DNA of 64,000 nucleotides from NCBI GenBank assembly GCA_013397115.1, contig VWZW01005505.1, positions 1,263,880 to 1,327,879 on the forward strand. The letters are read 5' to 3'. This stretch comes from Edolisoma coerulescens (taxonomy: Eukaryota; Chordata; Aves; Passeriformes; Campephagidae). Made by a program: the position numbers and the translations under genes. A model generated the notes under the pieces. That model saw only the letters and a program-made list of their open reading frames with translations, ran no database searches and was not told the DNA's origin. Each line of letters opens with the position of its first letter. The stretch's first letter is position 1. Positions 25,025-38,623 of this stretch are shown in pieces.

Positions 25025-28000
25025 AATAAGAAAAATGTTGGCTTTGATACTTTTCAAGGTCAAAAACTTTTCAAGTGACCTTTAAGGAAAAAATCATTAG
25101 GAGAGATTTCAGGCTCTTGGAAAAACTTTCACTTACTCTAGGAAGAAAATTTCATTTGGAGTCAGAAGCAGAACGTGGGCTCTTTTACAGTGCAATTACT
25201 TAATCAGTACTTCTGAAGATTAACTTGAAATACTGCGTAACTGAACGAAGCTCATTTTTCCTTACAAAAACAGAGCTCCATTAATTTAAACTTTAAAATA
25301 AAGTATATCACTCCAGGTACAATGCAGTACACTTCAGTGTCTAATTTCAATCAGTGAGAACCTTAATATAATAAAAAATGTATTCTAAATTAGATCCAAA
25401 AGAACACACCATTGTCAAAGGACATACTTTCAAGTTCATGTTTTTAGTTACATTATTTAGTCTTCGGGGATATTTTTGGTATGTGTTTCATTTACTCAGA
25501 AATTCAGATGTTTGTTGCCCTGGGTGCCATTTCACTTAACAGTTCAGATATTTCCAGTTCAGTTTAAGTAAAGAAAAAGGTTTTTCACTGTGTAACACAG
25601 TTTTTTCAGCTTTTTATTTTTTTTGACTACAAAAAGAACTTGGAGTTGAAAGCTGATATTTGTCAAATAGTAAACTTCACAGAGCTTTTAATGTTTTTTA
25701 AGGTACCAAAAGTTATACTCTGTGTACTAAAACTGGGCAATTATTTTGTAAGTTCACATTTAACTACGAAAAATTACTAATGTTGTTCACAGTGTGATGC
25801 AAATGCCCGACAAGAGACACAGTCTTTAAAAGTAATGGTACCAACATTTTGCCGACTGATCTGCAAAGTTTGTGCCTCCTCAGAGATGCACTGGATGTTT
25901 CAGTCACTGGAATGAATAGAAAATCTGAAGTTTTAACTGCCATGGCAGAGGAATCATGAGGCACCCTATTGTTTTATGTCTTACCAAGTTTCCCAGAAGT
26001 TTGCAGGATAATGCAGGAAAATCCTGTGGGAAAAATCCAGGAGTATTCTTTTTGTTGTCCATTGATCAGTTTTCAATTTGTTTGACAAATGAATTCTATA
26101 TTCTTATTTCATTTTGTACTATTCTCCACACTGCTGAGTCTATCTATTAAAATACAGAACAGCTACACCTTTTACGTATTTAGGTTAGCATTTTTTTCAT
26201 AGTTCATACTTTATTGTGTTTGTGTATTTTAGTAATAGAAGAAATACTGAGTTTTTTCAGTTTGACATACTACTTGGTTTATACAAATAGTTAAAGTAAA
26301 ATATTTTCTGTTTAAAAACTATGTAGATAGAAAGATGAGTGTAAAGTGGGGAAGTGGGAACTTAAGGTGTATCTTCCTCACTTATAATATCAGACAATTT
26401 TCAGCTTTATGGTCAAATATTCTGACTCAGTTTATATTAGGTACTACATTTTTTCTTATAAACCACATAAGACAACCAATCCTAGTCCATGTAATGACAT
26501 GTGTGAAAGAATAAATCATGCCTTAAAAATACGTTGATAAATGTATTTCCCCCAAAGCATTTTTGTACTAGATGTTGTTGATATAATGTAAAATTCACAG
26601 AGCTAGTTGGTAACAGTTTTCCACTTTCTCTCTTCTTCCTTCCTTTTATTCCTCTTTCCCCTTCCCGTCCTTTCTGCTTGATAAGACACTGCCTTCTAAT
26701 TTTCTTTTTGTGAAATTCCCTCAGGCTAGTGCTAATTCTGGAAGAAATTAAGAGCTTGAAATCAGACAGAGAACTGATTTGCTTACAGTTTAACCTCCGT
26801 TGAAAGTTGTTGACATGTGCAACAGAGCTGGTGAGATTTTTCTCCTTTATTTCCTGTGAACAGAGACAGAATTTGTTACTATGAACACAGACAGTTTCCT
26901 AAGATCCTGAGTTCAATGAGGTCACAGATTTAAAGGTTTTGAGCACTTACTGAAATTTTATGTCAACTTCTAGACTGGCTAGCTTCAGTCATGGAATGGC
27001 TGAAAAAGTTGGTATTAACTTCAACACCTAAGCACCCCTCTCTACTGGATAAGGATCTCTGAATGTGACAAGCATTAGCAGTGCTTTTCAAACAAGATCT
27101 TTCAGTCCAGCAGGACCACCACTGGTTGTTTAATTGTGGTTTTGGATAATGAACTCATTGTATAACGGGATTAATCACATTATTACCGTCTTATTTAAAT
27201 TGAATAGAACATTCCAGTGAGTGATTTGTTATAAGTGAATAATAATAAAAAATATTTCAAAGGATAATAAATATTTATCTATTACTTTATTGTTCCCTAC
27301 ATGACACATGATAAGTGATGGAACTGCTGCCTCCAATATCAGCTTGAGTAGCCTGCTCTTTCTCTATAGAAATTAGAAGAATGTCCCTTTATGCGAAATT
27401 CAAAGTTTGTCCTATATTTGTGTGCAAATATTCAAGATACAAGTTAATGTATTTGCAAGCTTAGCATTCCCTGAAAGTGTTTTGGCCACAGAATTAGAAA
27501 AAATTTCGCATTCAGTGAATATAAAGACCTTCATATACACACACTAAAGAGTAGTATATCTTAAGTAATGGGAGCAGGTTTTCCCAAGGAAAATCTTTGT
27601 GTTATAGGTGACTTTTTTATTACATTTTCTTGAATTAATGTGCCTTATGATGGTAATTCAAATACTAGAACAGCTGCTTTTCAGATGTAAACTAGTATTA
27701 TGACTGCAAGCAGTTGCCCAAAGTTTGCTTCACTTTTTTATTTTTCATAGAAATCATAAAAAAATATAATGAGTAGGGACATGAAGTGGCTATTCAGTCA
27801 AGGCTTCTCTCATTCTCTGCCAAATCAAGGTCAGTCACACAAAATTCATTCCTGGCAGATGTCTGTCTTACCCATGTTTCTTTTGTTTTTAAAAAAATAG
27901 TGGTTTATATTTTTTCTACTTTACAGATAGTGTACTCTAGGACTTTCTTGAAAGAGCAAGAACTAAATGAGAGTAAAAGTTTAAAATCGTAGTGTGCTAA

Positions 28001-29761
28001 AAAAATGCCTGCATGTCCATTCATTCTTCAGCTGTGTGACTTATCTGATTTCATATTCTCCCTAAGAACTGTTGTTAAAAATCCTGATATATCATGATTT
28101 CAGGAGGCAAAGCTGCTGCATTTGAATCAGAGGTGGTTATCTTTTACTGGATAATCCAGTGCTTTTCTTCTGCTTAGATGGAGTAGATTTTTGGCAAAAC
28201 TCCCTAAGATTTCACTGAAGTCATGATTTAACTCTGAGGACCTGAGGCAAACAACGTACTTAAATTCTTCATTTTTATTGGTCTTGGTGGGATTTAGACG
28301 CCTCCTGAAGGATAGGTTCCATGCAAATATTTGCCGTATTTCTCACTTCTGTACCTCACCTACGGAATGCTTCAAAATATGTAAGGTGGTGCATCTGAAT
28401 TCACAAGGGGATTGATCTGGAACGCTGTACATCTTAACTCAGCTGGGACTACTGTTACAAATGAGGATGGAGAGAGGAAAGCACCAAACTCAAGTGCGCA
28501 AATGTTCCCTTCCTGTAGAGATCAGGTTCTCCCCACTATGGAAAGAGATTCCCCTACTCATACAGCCTAGCTGAGAATGTGGCAATACAGATCAGGAGCG
28601 ACTGGAAATGAGTTGGAGATCTCTTTGCAAGAATATAAGCTGTAACCTTAAAAGAATTCCTGCGGTATCAACTTTGTAACAGGTGTTTATAATGTCTTTC
28701 TAAACATATGGATGTTTTTAAGGATTTCTCCTGAAGGACCTATCTATATGAATTACTCCCATTGCACAAAACATTTCCTAAACATTCTTGAATCACTGGA
28801 TTCATCTCCATCTCTTTTCTTCAGGGTATCATTTTCATGATGAAAATTGCATCTGTCAAAAGAAAAAAAGGAAGAATCAAACATTCTAATGGACTTCCAT
28901 GTACCACACACATATTTTTTTTTTTTTAAATAGGATGATAGCTTTTGCCACTGCTGACTCTTCTGCTAGAAATTGTAGCGTATCTCCTCATAAACTGAAA
29001 TTTCATATTTCAGTTTCTAAGCTCAGCTCTTATGTACAGCAAAAAACCCACATCTCTATTAGCCCAATAGAGTGAGAGTGCTGCAATTGCTACTCAGAAG
29101 AACACAAAGCTCAGTGTTTGAAAGGGGCATAAAAACTCCTGTATTCCTTTCCAAGGATGGATTGTGCTCAGTACACATGAATTGCCCAAAGCAGCAAGTA
29201 AGAATGAATCATCAGTTTCTTACCATGAAGCACGAGAGACCAGAAAATGGGAGCATTTTTATCACTTCCAAATACAGAAACAGTTTTAAAAAAGGTGTTA
29301 TTACACCTTGAAATACTTAAACGTGAAGCTTTTATTCTGTGTATAGCTGTCATCAACTCTAATGGTACTTTTCAATGGAATTTATTATATTAGTAAATAC
29401 AAAGTTCTACTGCTAAAAATAGTCAAAGCAGCCTGAACGAGGAGTTTTTTTAAGTTTATTACTACAAAGAGACATTTCTCTGAAAGCAAAATCTTTAAGT
29501 AGTTTCTGTATGTTTTATTGTGTGAATAAAAGGTAAATTCTGTGTACACTGCAGTTTCAGAGAATTGTTTTTATGAATTAAATCATATTCATTTTCATTT
29601 GAGTGAAATTTTATATTTTCCAAGTCTGGAAACAAGACAGAAATTGATAAAAAGCAATTATGAGCATTTTTAATATTTAAGAAATTTACAGATTTACTAT
29701 TTGAGGTTCAAATTTGATATACTCTATGCTTATCTTCATTACATATCTAATATATAACTCA

Positions 29762-29884
29762 AGGCTATGTTGGATGGGGACTTGAGCAGCCTGGTATCCC
29801 TGGTGTCCCTGCCCATGACAGGACATTTGAAACTGGATGATCTTTAAGGTGCCTTCCAACCCAACATATTCTATGATTCTATGA
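29762..29884 (+). mobile_element. CR1 LINE, short 3' tail (plus)
   Basis: Only the last ~120 bases of a CR1 3' UTR remain. The copy contains the CCTTCCAACCCAACATATTC block near 29851 and ends in ATTCTATGATTCTATGA (29868-29884), the octamer tail diagnostic of avian CR1. Strong 5' truncation, no coding content. Confidence 0.9.
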
Positions 29885-32800
29885 TCTTTTTCTAAAGTAG
29901 AAGGTAGAATGAAATGCTCCTGCAAATATTAGTGGACTGTCATCGGCTTATCTCATGGAAATGCCTCATTAGAAAATACAGTGCTAAGTGCACACCAAAA
30001 GAAAAAGTAGAACTTTACAAGATATAACTTTAAATATACAATCACTGTGTGTGATGCAAACTTTGAATCATTAACAATTATTTTGCTGTAACTTACAGAG
30101 CTGATGAGTCAAATGTATTTGCAATAGCACACTAATTACAAGGGTGGTGCCACGCATTCATGGGTAAATCTGTTTTTTACTAGTTGCCTGTAGGTACATT
30201 TTTACACTTTATAACTTCATGTTTTGTAAAGAAGACTTTTTAGAATGAAAGCTCAGTGTAGGCAAAACTATTTCAAAGACAGTGGTGATTAAAGCAATAT
30301 AACAGACATAATCTGCATGCAACATTATAGGTGTTAGTGTTAAAGAACATAAATGCATTCTTCTGAATTTCCCTGGAGAATTTGAAAACATCAGGCTTTT
30401 GGCTTTGGTCTGTAAGAAACTTCACTCAGTTTGGACTGTGGCTGAGGGTGGACAGCTGAGATTTGGGCACTAGAGTGCATGGACTTACGTGTCACCGTCT
30501 GCCCCTTCTATTCCAATAATAATGTCATTGTTTTCTCTTAGGAGGACAGACACAAGTCACAGTCACATTCTGCTAATGCAAGCAATTCTGCAAGCACAGA
30601 TGCAGGATCATTCATGTGGAGGGAACTGATGCCAAAAAGGTTCCAAGATGTAGATTGTCTCCATAGAACTGCTATTCCAAAAATTTCTTCACCAAGGAAG
30701 AGGACTTATATTATGCACACTTTAATGACAACAGGGGAGCACTGTTTTTATACGTGATGACTTACGACTCTACATTGAAAATGGCTGTGTTCCTAGAAGA
30801 AAAGAAATTGTATCCTTGCACTGAGTTCCCTGTGACCTTGTGGTTGCCAGGTACATAAAAAATCAGTCAACATATGAAGTAAGTGTGGGTTTCTGTAGGG
30901 AAATAAGATACTTGCATAATAAATAAAGAAGATAAACCCCACATGAATTCTACATGAATATCTAGTTTACCTTTTTTTTTTTTTTTCAATTCCAATTATT
31001 TTCTGAGTCAGACTCAGAATTTTAGTTGCTTGAATGCTTGGAGTTCTGGCAGCAGAGCTTTCTGTTTGTTAGTCTCATGTGGCCTAACATTCAGTCCATG
31101 AGGCAGAGGAGTTCTGAAGCTGAGCCTGGAAGATTACTGTGCAAATTAATCAGACTTGGCCAACAACTTTTTTTCTAATGTGGAACACTAAGAAGCTTTT
31201 TTCCATCAGTCTCACCCTTTTAATTTTGGCACCATTTTGCCCTTTCTTTTGCCTGTTTATATAGAGTAATAACATTTAACTTTATTTCATTTTCCTGTGT
31301 GAATCAAGTCATAGGACCAGATTTTCTCCTTACAACTTACCTACCAGATGTGAGACTGCCCAAGTCTTTATGCAGTCAGTGACCAGTAACTCATTGCTGA
31401 TCTTTGCATTCCAGGACGTTGTTTTCTCCACTTGACCACACCATTAACGGATCCAAAGATACATACGAGATGTTTTAAGAGCTTTAGGGCCAGCTGATAC
31501 TTAGTCTTCTGCACAGAAACTGGACTGTCAGCTAGAGGCAATAGCCTTCAGGGCCCTATGAAGGATTCACTCAGAGTTCTCAAGAGCTTTAGCTGGATCT
31601 TCTGTGGCCTGTGCCAGCTGATGCTACTTTCATCCATTGCATTCAGTTCCCCTCCACACAGATAATATACTTCAGTTTCATCCTTCAATTTCATCATTTA
31701 TTATCCTCCCTCCTCAGCTTCGCTTCTCCTTTTCTTCCTTAAATGGACTCATGCAAAAATAAACAGATAAATATTTTAATATTGGTATTATCATGATGAT
31801 TTAGGTATATGCCAGAGTCACATTATGACCTCTGTTTTTTTGTTAGCCCTTTATATGTGGTTTAGATTGTTAAATTTTCAAGTGTAACAGGATGAGTCTT
31901 TTCATAGTTATTTCTACTGCATCATTTTATATGCATCAAATATATTTGGTATGGTATATCAAATTCTAAGTAATTTAGGGATTGAGATATTATGTGCTGA
32001 TCTTTGATTATTAAACCTTGCAAAGCTGGCAAGACTTCCAGCTTAAGTGGGCTCATTATACTATAATAAAAGGACATATTATGAGGCCAAAGATAAACTG
32101 AAGTAGGGATATCAGCGTAGTTTTTGTGGCAAAATCTTTCATAGCAGGAGTGTGTGATCACAATAAGTTTGTTTATCAGCCAGGAAGAAAAAATATACTT
32201 CAAAATAAGAAATACTACCACTTGTAGTTTTATTACTTGGAAAGTAAATGTTGGTATAGATAGAATTTTAATATGCATTCTCAAACTTGCTTCCTGATGA
32301 AACCTTCCTTTCAGGAGCTTTCAGCTGAATTTCAAATGGTTTTTGAGCTAGAATAGCAGTAGAGGATATGTCTTTATTTTTATGACTGAATTTCTGCAGA
32401 TTTGAAGCTAACAAGGTAAACCCTCAAACCTGATGTACCTTTAGCTACAAGACCCCTGCCTGTTCGTCTGTATGCCTCAGACAGATGGTTCTGTTGTCCT
32501 GAGTAATATGCTGGTTATTAATAGGACATTATTTCTTAAACATATAACACTTCTTTAAAAAATGGTGAAATATGTTTCATAAAAATATTTTATGCATCAG
32601 ATGTAAATGTGTAACCTGAATAATCTTAGATGGATGAAATCTGTCAAGATTTTGAGCAAATGTAGGCAAACTGCTGCATTTGACTACAGATATATGCATT
32701 CCCTCTTACACATAACTCTAACAGTAAAGTCATGAACATTCCTTCTGTCTTCAAATTAAATCTCTTATCTATGATTGATTTATTTAATCCATTGATATTC

Positions 32801-35800
32801 TCCTACATTGAGATAAACAGAGATACATAGTGCCAATCAGAAATAGAAAAGTATAGGACTGCAGTAATTTGGGAGCAGATCCCTTTTTCCTGTAAATCCA
32901 GTGCCATCAGCGTTATTAAGCCAGCGATGAGTTAAATTGTTTTCATGTAAGTTGGTTATTGCCTTGTATATAAAATCTGAAAAAATCGTATTCATAGTTG
33001 TCATTATTTTAACACATGAAACAATCTCAGTCTTTGAGATCTGTTTAATAAATTCAAACTGGTTTTAAAATTCCTTGTGAAAAAAAAAATAGGGAAAGAA
33101 TTTAGTGGTGCTTAATCTGGAAAAAATAATGTTTATTAATACTTTCACTCTAGAAACAGACACCATGAATGCTACCCCACCAGAGATAGTGCACAAATCT
33201 GTTGAACAAAACAAGAGCCTGCAAAACCTCCACATTTAGAACCTTCCACTTCTTTCAGAAAAACAATGTATGCTTGAGGTGTTCCTCCAGTTATATTTTC
33301 TCTTCTATAGGCAACGTCGTTAGATATTTTGGGGTTATTTAAGATGCTTTGGGAAACTGTCAGTGTAATTGAACTGAAAACTGATCAACACTCAGTGAAA
33401 ACTCAGGTCTGCACTGCTTATATCATACATTCCCTGAGCACTCCTTTTTTCTCTTTGCTTTTGTTGTTATTTTTATTCCCACAGGCCAGCTGGGCATGAG
33501 GAGCAGGCTGGAAGAGTGTGTGTAGCAGAATTGGTGGAGCTCAGGCTCAACAGGAAACTTTCCATTGCTTCAGAAGTTAAAGGCAAGTCTCAAGAATGGG
33601 GTTCTGAATACAAAATGCAAAGAGCATGTAAACTCTTACTAACACCTTCAAATATTCTGCCTAGTGTTCCCCTCTGGGGAAGTAATTGCAGTTTATTAGA
33701 GTGGACCTATTTACTTCTTTGTGTCTGGAGATAGAGTGGGATCAACTTAGTAAAGTATAATTTATTGAAGGTTAAACTACCTATCAATTATTTATGTGTT
33801 TGGTTTTTTTTTTTCTCCACAGTCCTTCTGTGGGGAAGTATGAGCATGGAGCAGTATGAGCCTTATTTCCATGTCAGAACAACTGAGACAAGAGAGGGAG
33901 ATGCATGCTTAGGGGCATGTAAGGAGTTTGTGAAGAGCAGTTCCAGATTTCCAAACTCAATTCAGTATTTTAATCATTAAACTGTCTTCCTCTCTTCCCC
34001 ACTGATACATTTCTGAAATGTATTTTATCAGTCTATGATCACTTGCTGATTTAACAATAGAGAGCATATCAGGTGAAAACCATGGGTATTTAATTTCACA
34101 TCAGTAAGTGGCATTACAGGAAAAAGTCTGCTTCTGAAAGACAAATCTTGCTTATATCTACTAGTAATTTAGCAGATGGCTGACATCACTTTTGCTTGCT
34201 TTTTCAAATAATTATGTAGCTAGGTAATCACTGTATAAATCAAAGAATGAACTAAACTGAAAGAAGATCTAAGGGATCCACATGTACTTCCTGCAATGAA
34301 TCATCATTATGTGCTCTTTATAAAACCCCATCTGCTGTTAGGTTGCTACTGCCAGCAAATTTTATTACAAATACTACTTATAAAACACCTAATCCACTAC
34401 CTTCAGTGTTAGTTCAAAGAATTATGGAATAGAAGTGTGTATTATACGTGTGATGCAACTCAGAATATATTTATCAGGGCAGTAATACTACATTTGAATT
34501 AATTTTAACACAGAGCAGGCAGAACAATAATGTAGGTATCCATCTCCTTGTTCATAGGACTGAACTGAGAATAAAAGTCATACATTGCAGGCGTATCATT
34601 TCTAGGTAAATAAAATAATCCTTGTAAAAATTCAATCTCTGTAAAAAAAAACCCAAAAAACTTTAATCATCCAGGAAATATCTACTCAGTTATATCTTTG
34701 TGAGTAAAGGGAGTATAATAAAGCCTTAGGATCCTAAACAGAGAGAGCTTAATGGGAAAATATCTTTAAATACTACTGAATACTTTCGTAACACATATCA
34801 CCTTTCTAGTAAAAACCACTCAGTTAAATAATTTCTATGAGGTCCATCCCATTTAGTTTGAATTTTTCATTTAATATGAAAAAGCATCTTATACACAGCT
34901 AAAGCCCAAGTAATCATGAGGTAGAGACATATTATCTCACTAAATTCCTCTGGCCAGGACAGGAGGATTTAAGTATAAACAGTATTTTTATTTCAACCAA
35001 ATTTCAGAATTGTAGTGTCTATTGGGAATTTTTATGTAGGATTCACTGCTGCTGACAATCAGCCTTTTTAGTCTTGCTAAATACCTATTCCTTATCTTCT
35101 TATCCATTCCTAAAGTTTTTCTCTTGTCAGAATTCCATTTCCAGTTCAGTTTCCTAAACTTTACAGTGTAGCCGCATGCATTCTGTTAAGACATAGCTCT
35201 CTTTTTGGATGAATAAATCAATTTTGTATTTTATTTTATAGGAACCTCAATAGCTGTTTTGAGGCTGTATGATTGTCAGCATCAGTAGGAAAGATTCGTG
35301 TGTTAGGATCCATCAACTGCACCATGTGTTACGCTGTAGGAAACTGAAAGAATGGTTAAAGCTATGTATGTTTAATAGAAGTTTCAGATAGTAGAATAGT
35401 AATAACTGCACAGCATTTTCAGGCCTCTGTGTAGGTTTGCATTTTGGAGTAATGTGTGCTCAGCTTCTGCCACTATTGCACATTTATGGTAGGCCTGTTT
35501 GTATAGGGCTTGCAAATAAAACCAGTCTCAATAATGTGTGGTGGAGAAATGACAGTGCCTCCTTGGCCCCCAAAGTTTAGAGCTACCAGAAAATAGCTGA
35601 TCCTCACTTGCCTGTGTTTACAATATTCCATTAAAAAAGCTTCCTCAACAGGAACTGGGTGGCATTAACACACAACCATACTAAACTCTGTATCATTACA
35701 AGCCAACAGTCCTGGAAGGAATACTATTCCACTTATCTGAAATATAGTGAATGTCTTTCCTCCTAGGAGATACACTTAGCTTGCCACTAATGTGCTAAGC

Positions 35801-36978
35801 ATCATGCTTATATTAAAGATTATGCTTATACTATTTCTGCCCTCTCTATTAAAACCTAGAGCTTTGTAGGCACTAGGGAGTTTTGTATCTATATGATTTT
35901 TCCATATCTGTTGGATAAATTAGAGATCCAAATGCAAAATTTAGAGCTCATAAACATTAGATGGATTTGTGAGTGACAATCCCTGGAGGGCTTTAGGTCC
36001 ATAAACTAATGAGACATAAATATAGTGGAGTAAGGAAAGGTATTTTTATCTGTGATATACAAACTAGTTCCAAACTTGTTCAGGTCATTACTGGAAAACT
36101 ATATCCATTTTCCTAACATTAGCATTACAAAATTTTGCAAGATAATTAACACCTTTAAGAACTAATACATTATGAACTGGAATTGTAAGGGGAAAGTGAT
36201 TTGGCATCCTCTTTTAAAACTATATGGTCATAAAATTAGTAAAATAGGCATAACTTTCCACTAATTGTCATATAAAGACTTAAGGCAGAAAGGGAATCAT
36301 ACCTTCAAGTGTAAGATGAGGCGTTAGCATTTTGTAACACATGGCATCCCTGCTAGTGAAGGGAGAGGCATGTCACAAAAGCTATAATGGTTTTGCTCTA
36401 TGTCATGCCACAAGGTAGCAGTGTTGTGGTACAATCTTGATAATTTTCTGATGCAAGTCACTGAGCATGGGATCAGTTCTGTTTCTATCAAAATCAACAG
36501 AAGTTTTGCTGTTGACTTCTGAGGACTCTTTCCAACGTAACCAGTGAAACCTCCATTAAATGCTTTGTTTGCAATTTGTCAATTATTATCACAATCCGTA
36601 CTACATAATATTTCATTGAGTCATTCCTGGAAAAATACTGAAACAGTTAAAAGAACAGAAAAAACTTCTAATCAATGCAAAAAAGTATAATTTGATTTTG
36701 CTTTTCTTTGTTCCTGTTTTTTTCTAGTGTCTGTGAAAATGAAAATTACTACCAAAAAACGTGGAAATGCCAAAAAAGTGACTAATAGAGTAATTAAGTT
36801 AGCTTTTTATTCCATCAGTAGGAATTTGAGAATACTGTTCAGTCAAGCAGTTTTCAATATATGCTTTTTTATTATTTTTGAAGGCATGTGTAATCTCTTT
36901 ATTCTGAAGATCAAATATTGTGGAAGACCTATTGTTGTCTGGTGAAAATGAATATTGACTATTGTATTTTTTTTAACA
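29885..36978. other. Unique AT-rich non-coding DNA with exon-like segments
   Basis: No known gene. Several strong splice-acceptor-like sites (pyrimidine tract plus CAG or TAG) are followed by open or donor-terminated segments at 30542, 33485, 33823 and 36728 (see findings). A T15 run lies at 30972-30986. Around 35,048-35,281 there is a 12-13 base inverted repeat (TGACAATCA-type arms about 200 bases apart). Other open frames, including the 120-codon minus-strand frame at 31922-32284, have AT-driven composition and no domain. Confidence 0.5.
30972..30986. repeat. T15 homopolymer
   Basis: Uninterrupted run of fifteen T. No attached retroposon body seen on either strand. Confidence 0.9.
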
Positions 36979-37432
36979 GTGTGGGTTTAAAAGGGACCTT
37001 GATGATCATCTAGTTCCAAGCCCCTGGCATGGACGGGGACGCCTTCCACTAGACCAGGTTGCTCAGAGCTCCATTGAGCCTGGCCTTGAAGACCTCCAGG
37101 GACGGGGCATCCACAACTTTTCCAGGCAACGTGTCCGGTGCCTCACCACAATCACAATAGATAATTTTTTCCTAATATGTAATCTAAACCTACTCTCTTT
37201 CAATTTGAACCCATTCGCCCTAGTCTTGTCACCACCTGCTCTTGCAAATAGTCTTGCCCCATCTTTCCTGTAAGTTCCCTTCGGGTTCTGGAAGGCCACA
37301 ATTAAGTCATCCAAAAGGCTTCTTTTTTCCAAGCTGAACAATCCCAATTCTTTCAGCCTTTTCTCATAGGAGAGGTGCTTCATCCCTCTAATCAACTTGG
37401 TCTCCCTCCTCTGGAGTTTTTCTAACACAATT
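36979..37432 (-). mobile_element. CR1 LINE, C-terminal RT tail and 3' UTR (minus)
   Basis: Minus-strand CR1 fragment. One frame is still open for about 120 codons (37063-37428) and encodes the conserved C-terminal tail of the CR1 reverse transcriptase. Readable blocks are LEKLQRRETKLIRGMKHLSY, ELGLFSLEKR and GFKLKESRFRLHIRKK. The plus-strand left part (TGATGATCATCTAGTTCCAA, near 37000) is the 3' UTR complement. The octamer tail itself is missing or decayed. Retention of a single open frame suggests a moderately young or less mutated copy than the one at 4349. Confidence 0.92.
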
Positions 37433-38623
37433 TCAGCTCTTGTGTTATCACAAGTAGTTGTTTTTAACTAAGCAGCAAAGTATTTTTCTTTCCAGATGGA
37501 GCCTTTTATCCTGGGCTTCTGGATGTTGATGGCAATTCATTTTCACTGGAGGAGAAGAGACCCACTCTTTCAGATTCTTTCATGCTCATGAATAGTATAA
37601 TGTGAAGAGAAATGTTCAGGATTATTAGTTTACACAGGGACATGTGGATGAAAAAAACATGTTAGGTGTTTATGCCAGAAATAAGGAGTATTATAGTGAA
37701 AATGCTACGGCCTGCCAATTGCCATCATTCTATCAATATACAAACAACAAAGCTTTATGGTGTGGTCTACAGATTTTTATTGGCATGAAATTAATAGTGT
37801 AAATTACACAAAAGTGGCAAAGTGATGAAGGATTAGAGAAGATGGGGACAGATGGTCCAAGCTGTCTTCTGCATGGAAATTCTCCACACATATGGGATAC
37901 TAAAGGTGAATGAAGAAGAATTTATTGATTACTTTCAAGGATGCTTGTTAGCATACCCTTATAAGAATATGTTTTCCATTGCTTGCTTTTCTGCAGTGTC
38001 TGACACATTTGGTCTGAAACATTCAGATGGTGATGATAAAAGTCTATAAAGGTGAAATTATGTGGAAAATCATCCATACAGATCATCCTCATTTGCCAAA
38101 ATGACAAAGCTTCTGCTTCCAGAGACCATAGGGAAATGTTGGTTTGAATAGATATCAAGTGGCAATGAAATTGAGAACTGTCTTGTCATGACACTTTACA
38201 ACATCCATTATCTACACATTCTGAATCACATATGGTGTCTTTCGCCACCCTCATGAAAACAAGCTCTTGTCTGAATCTCAGTGCATCAAAGGAGAGTCAT
38301 AGTACTCTGACATGCTAAATCAATTAGGATTATCTCTGTACCAAACATATGCCAAAAATAAGCAAAACAAGGACAAAGAGGTAAACAATGCTCCCTCTGC
38401 TAGCTACAGGGAGACCATTTTGGCACCAGGGTTGGGACTAAAATTAGGTGAAAAATTCCAGATATGTTTATAAGACTCTCTCTGCTAGGTGAAAGGATGG
38501 CATGAGGAGTGAAAGCTAAGGGTATAGGTGAATGAAAGAAAAACAACTTGGGCAAAAATCCATGGGCAGGACAGGAAGAGAGGGTGAAGACAACACTTGG
38601 AACAGAACAGTAAAGGGAAGCGT
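37433..38623. other. Unique non-coding DNA
   Basis: No gene, RNA or repeat recognised. Overlapping short open frames on both strands (37852-38158) look like chance. Confidence 0.55.

Larger units (their letters stand above)
17191..29761. other. Long unique AT-rich non-coding stretch
   Basis: No gene recognised over about 12.5 kb. Open frames are all under 100 codons and match nothing known to me. The stretch contains an exon-like 39-base segment at 17629-17667 (see findings), a polypyrimidine tract (18515-18606), a small tandem duplication (21067-21112), a second pyrimidine run (24987-25024), and a poly(T) run near 28916-28928. Segments 21,760-22,030 and 28,290-28,650 are slightly more GC-rich and could be old, unrecognised repeat relics. 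Confidence 0.55.

Noticed and set aside
31922..32284. 120-codon minus-strand frame
   Set aside because: Ile/Leu/Tyr-rich as expected from AT-rich DNA, with no recognisable domain or splice context.
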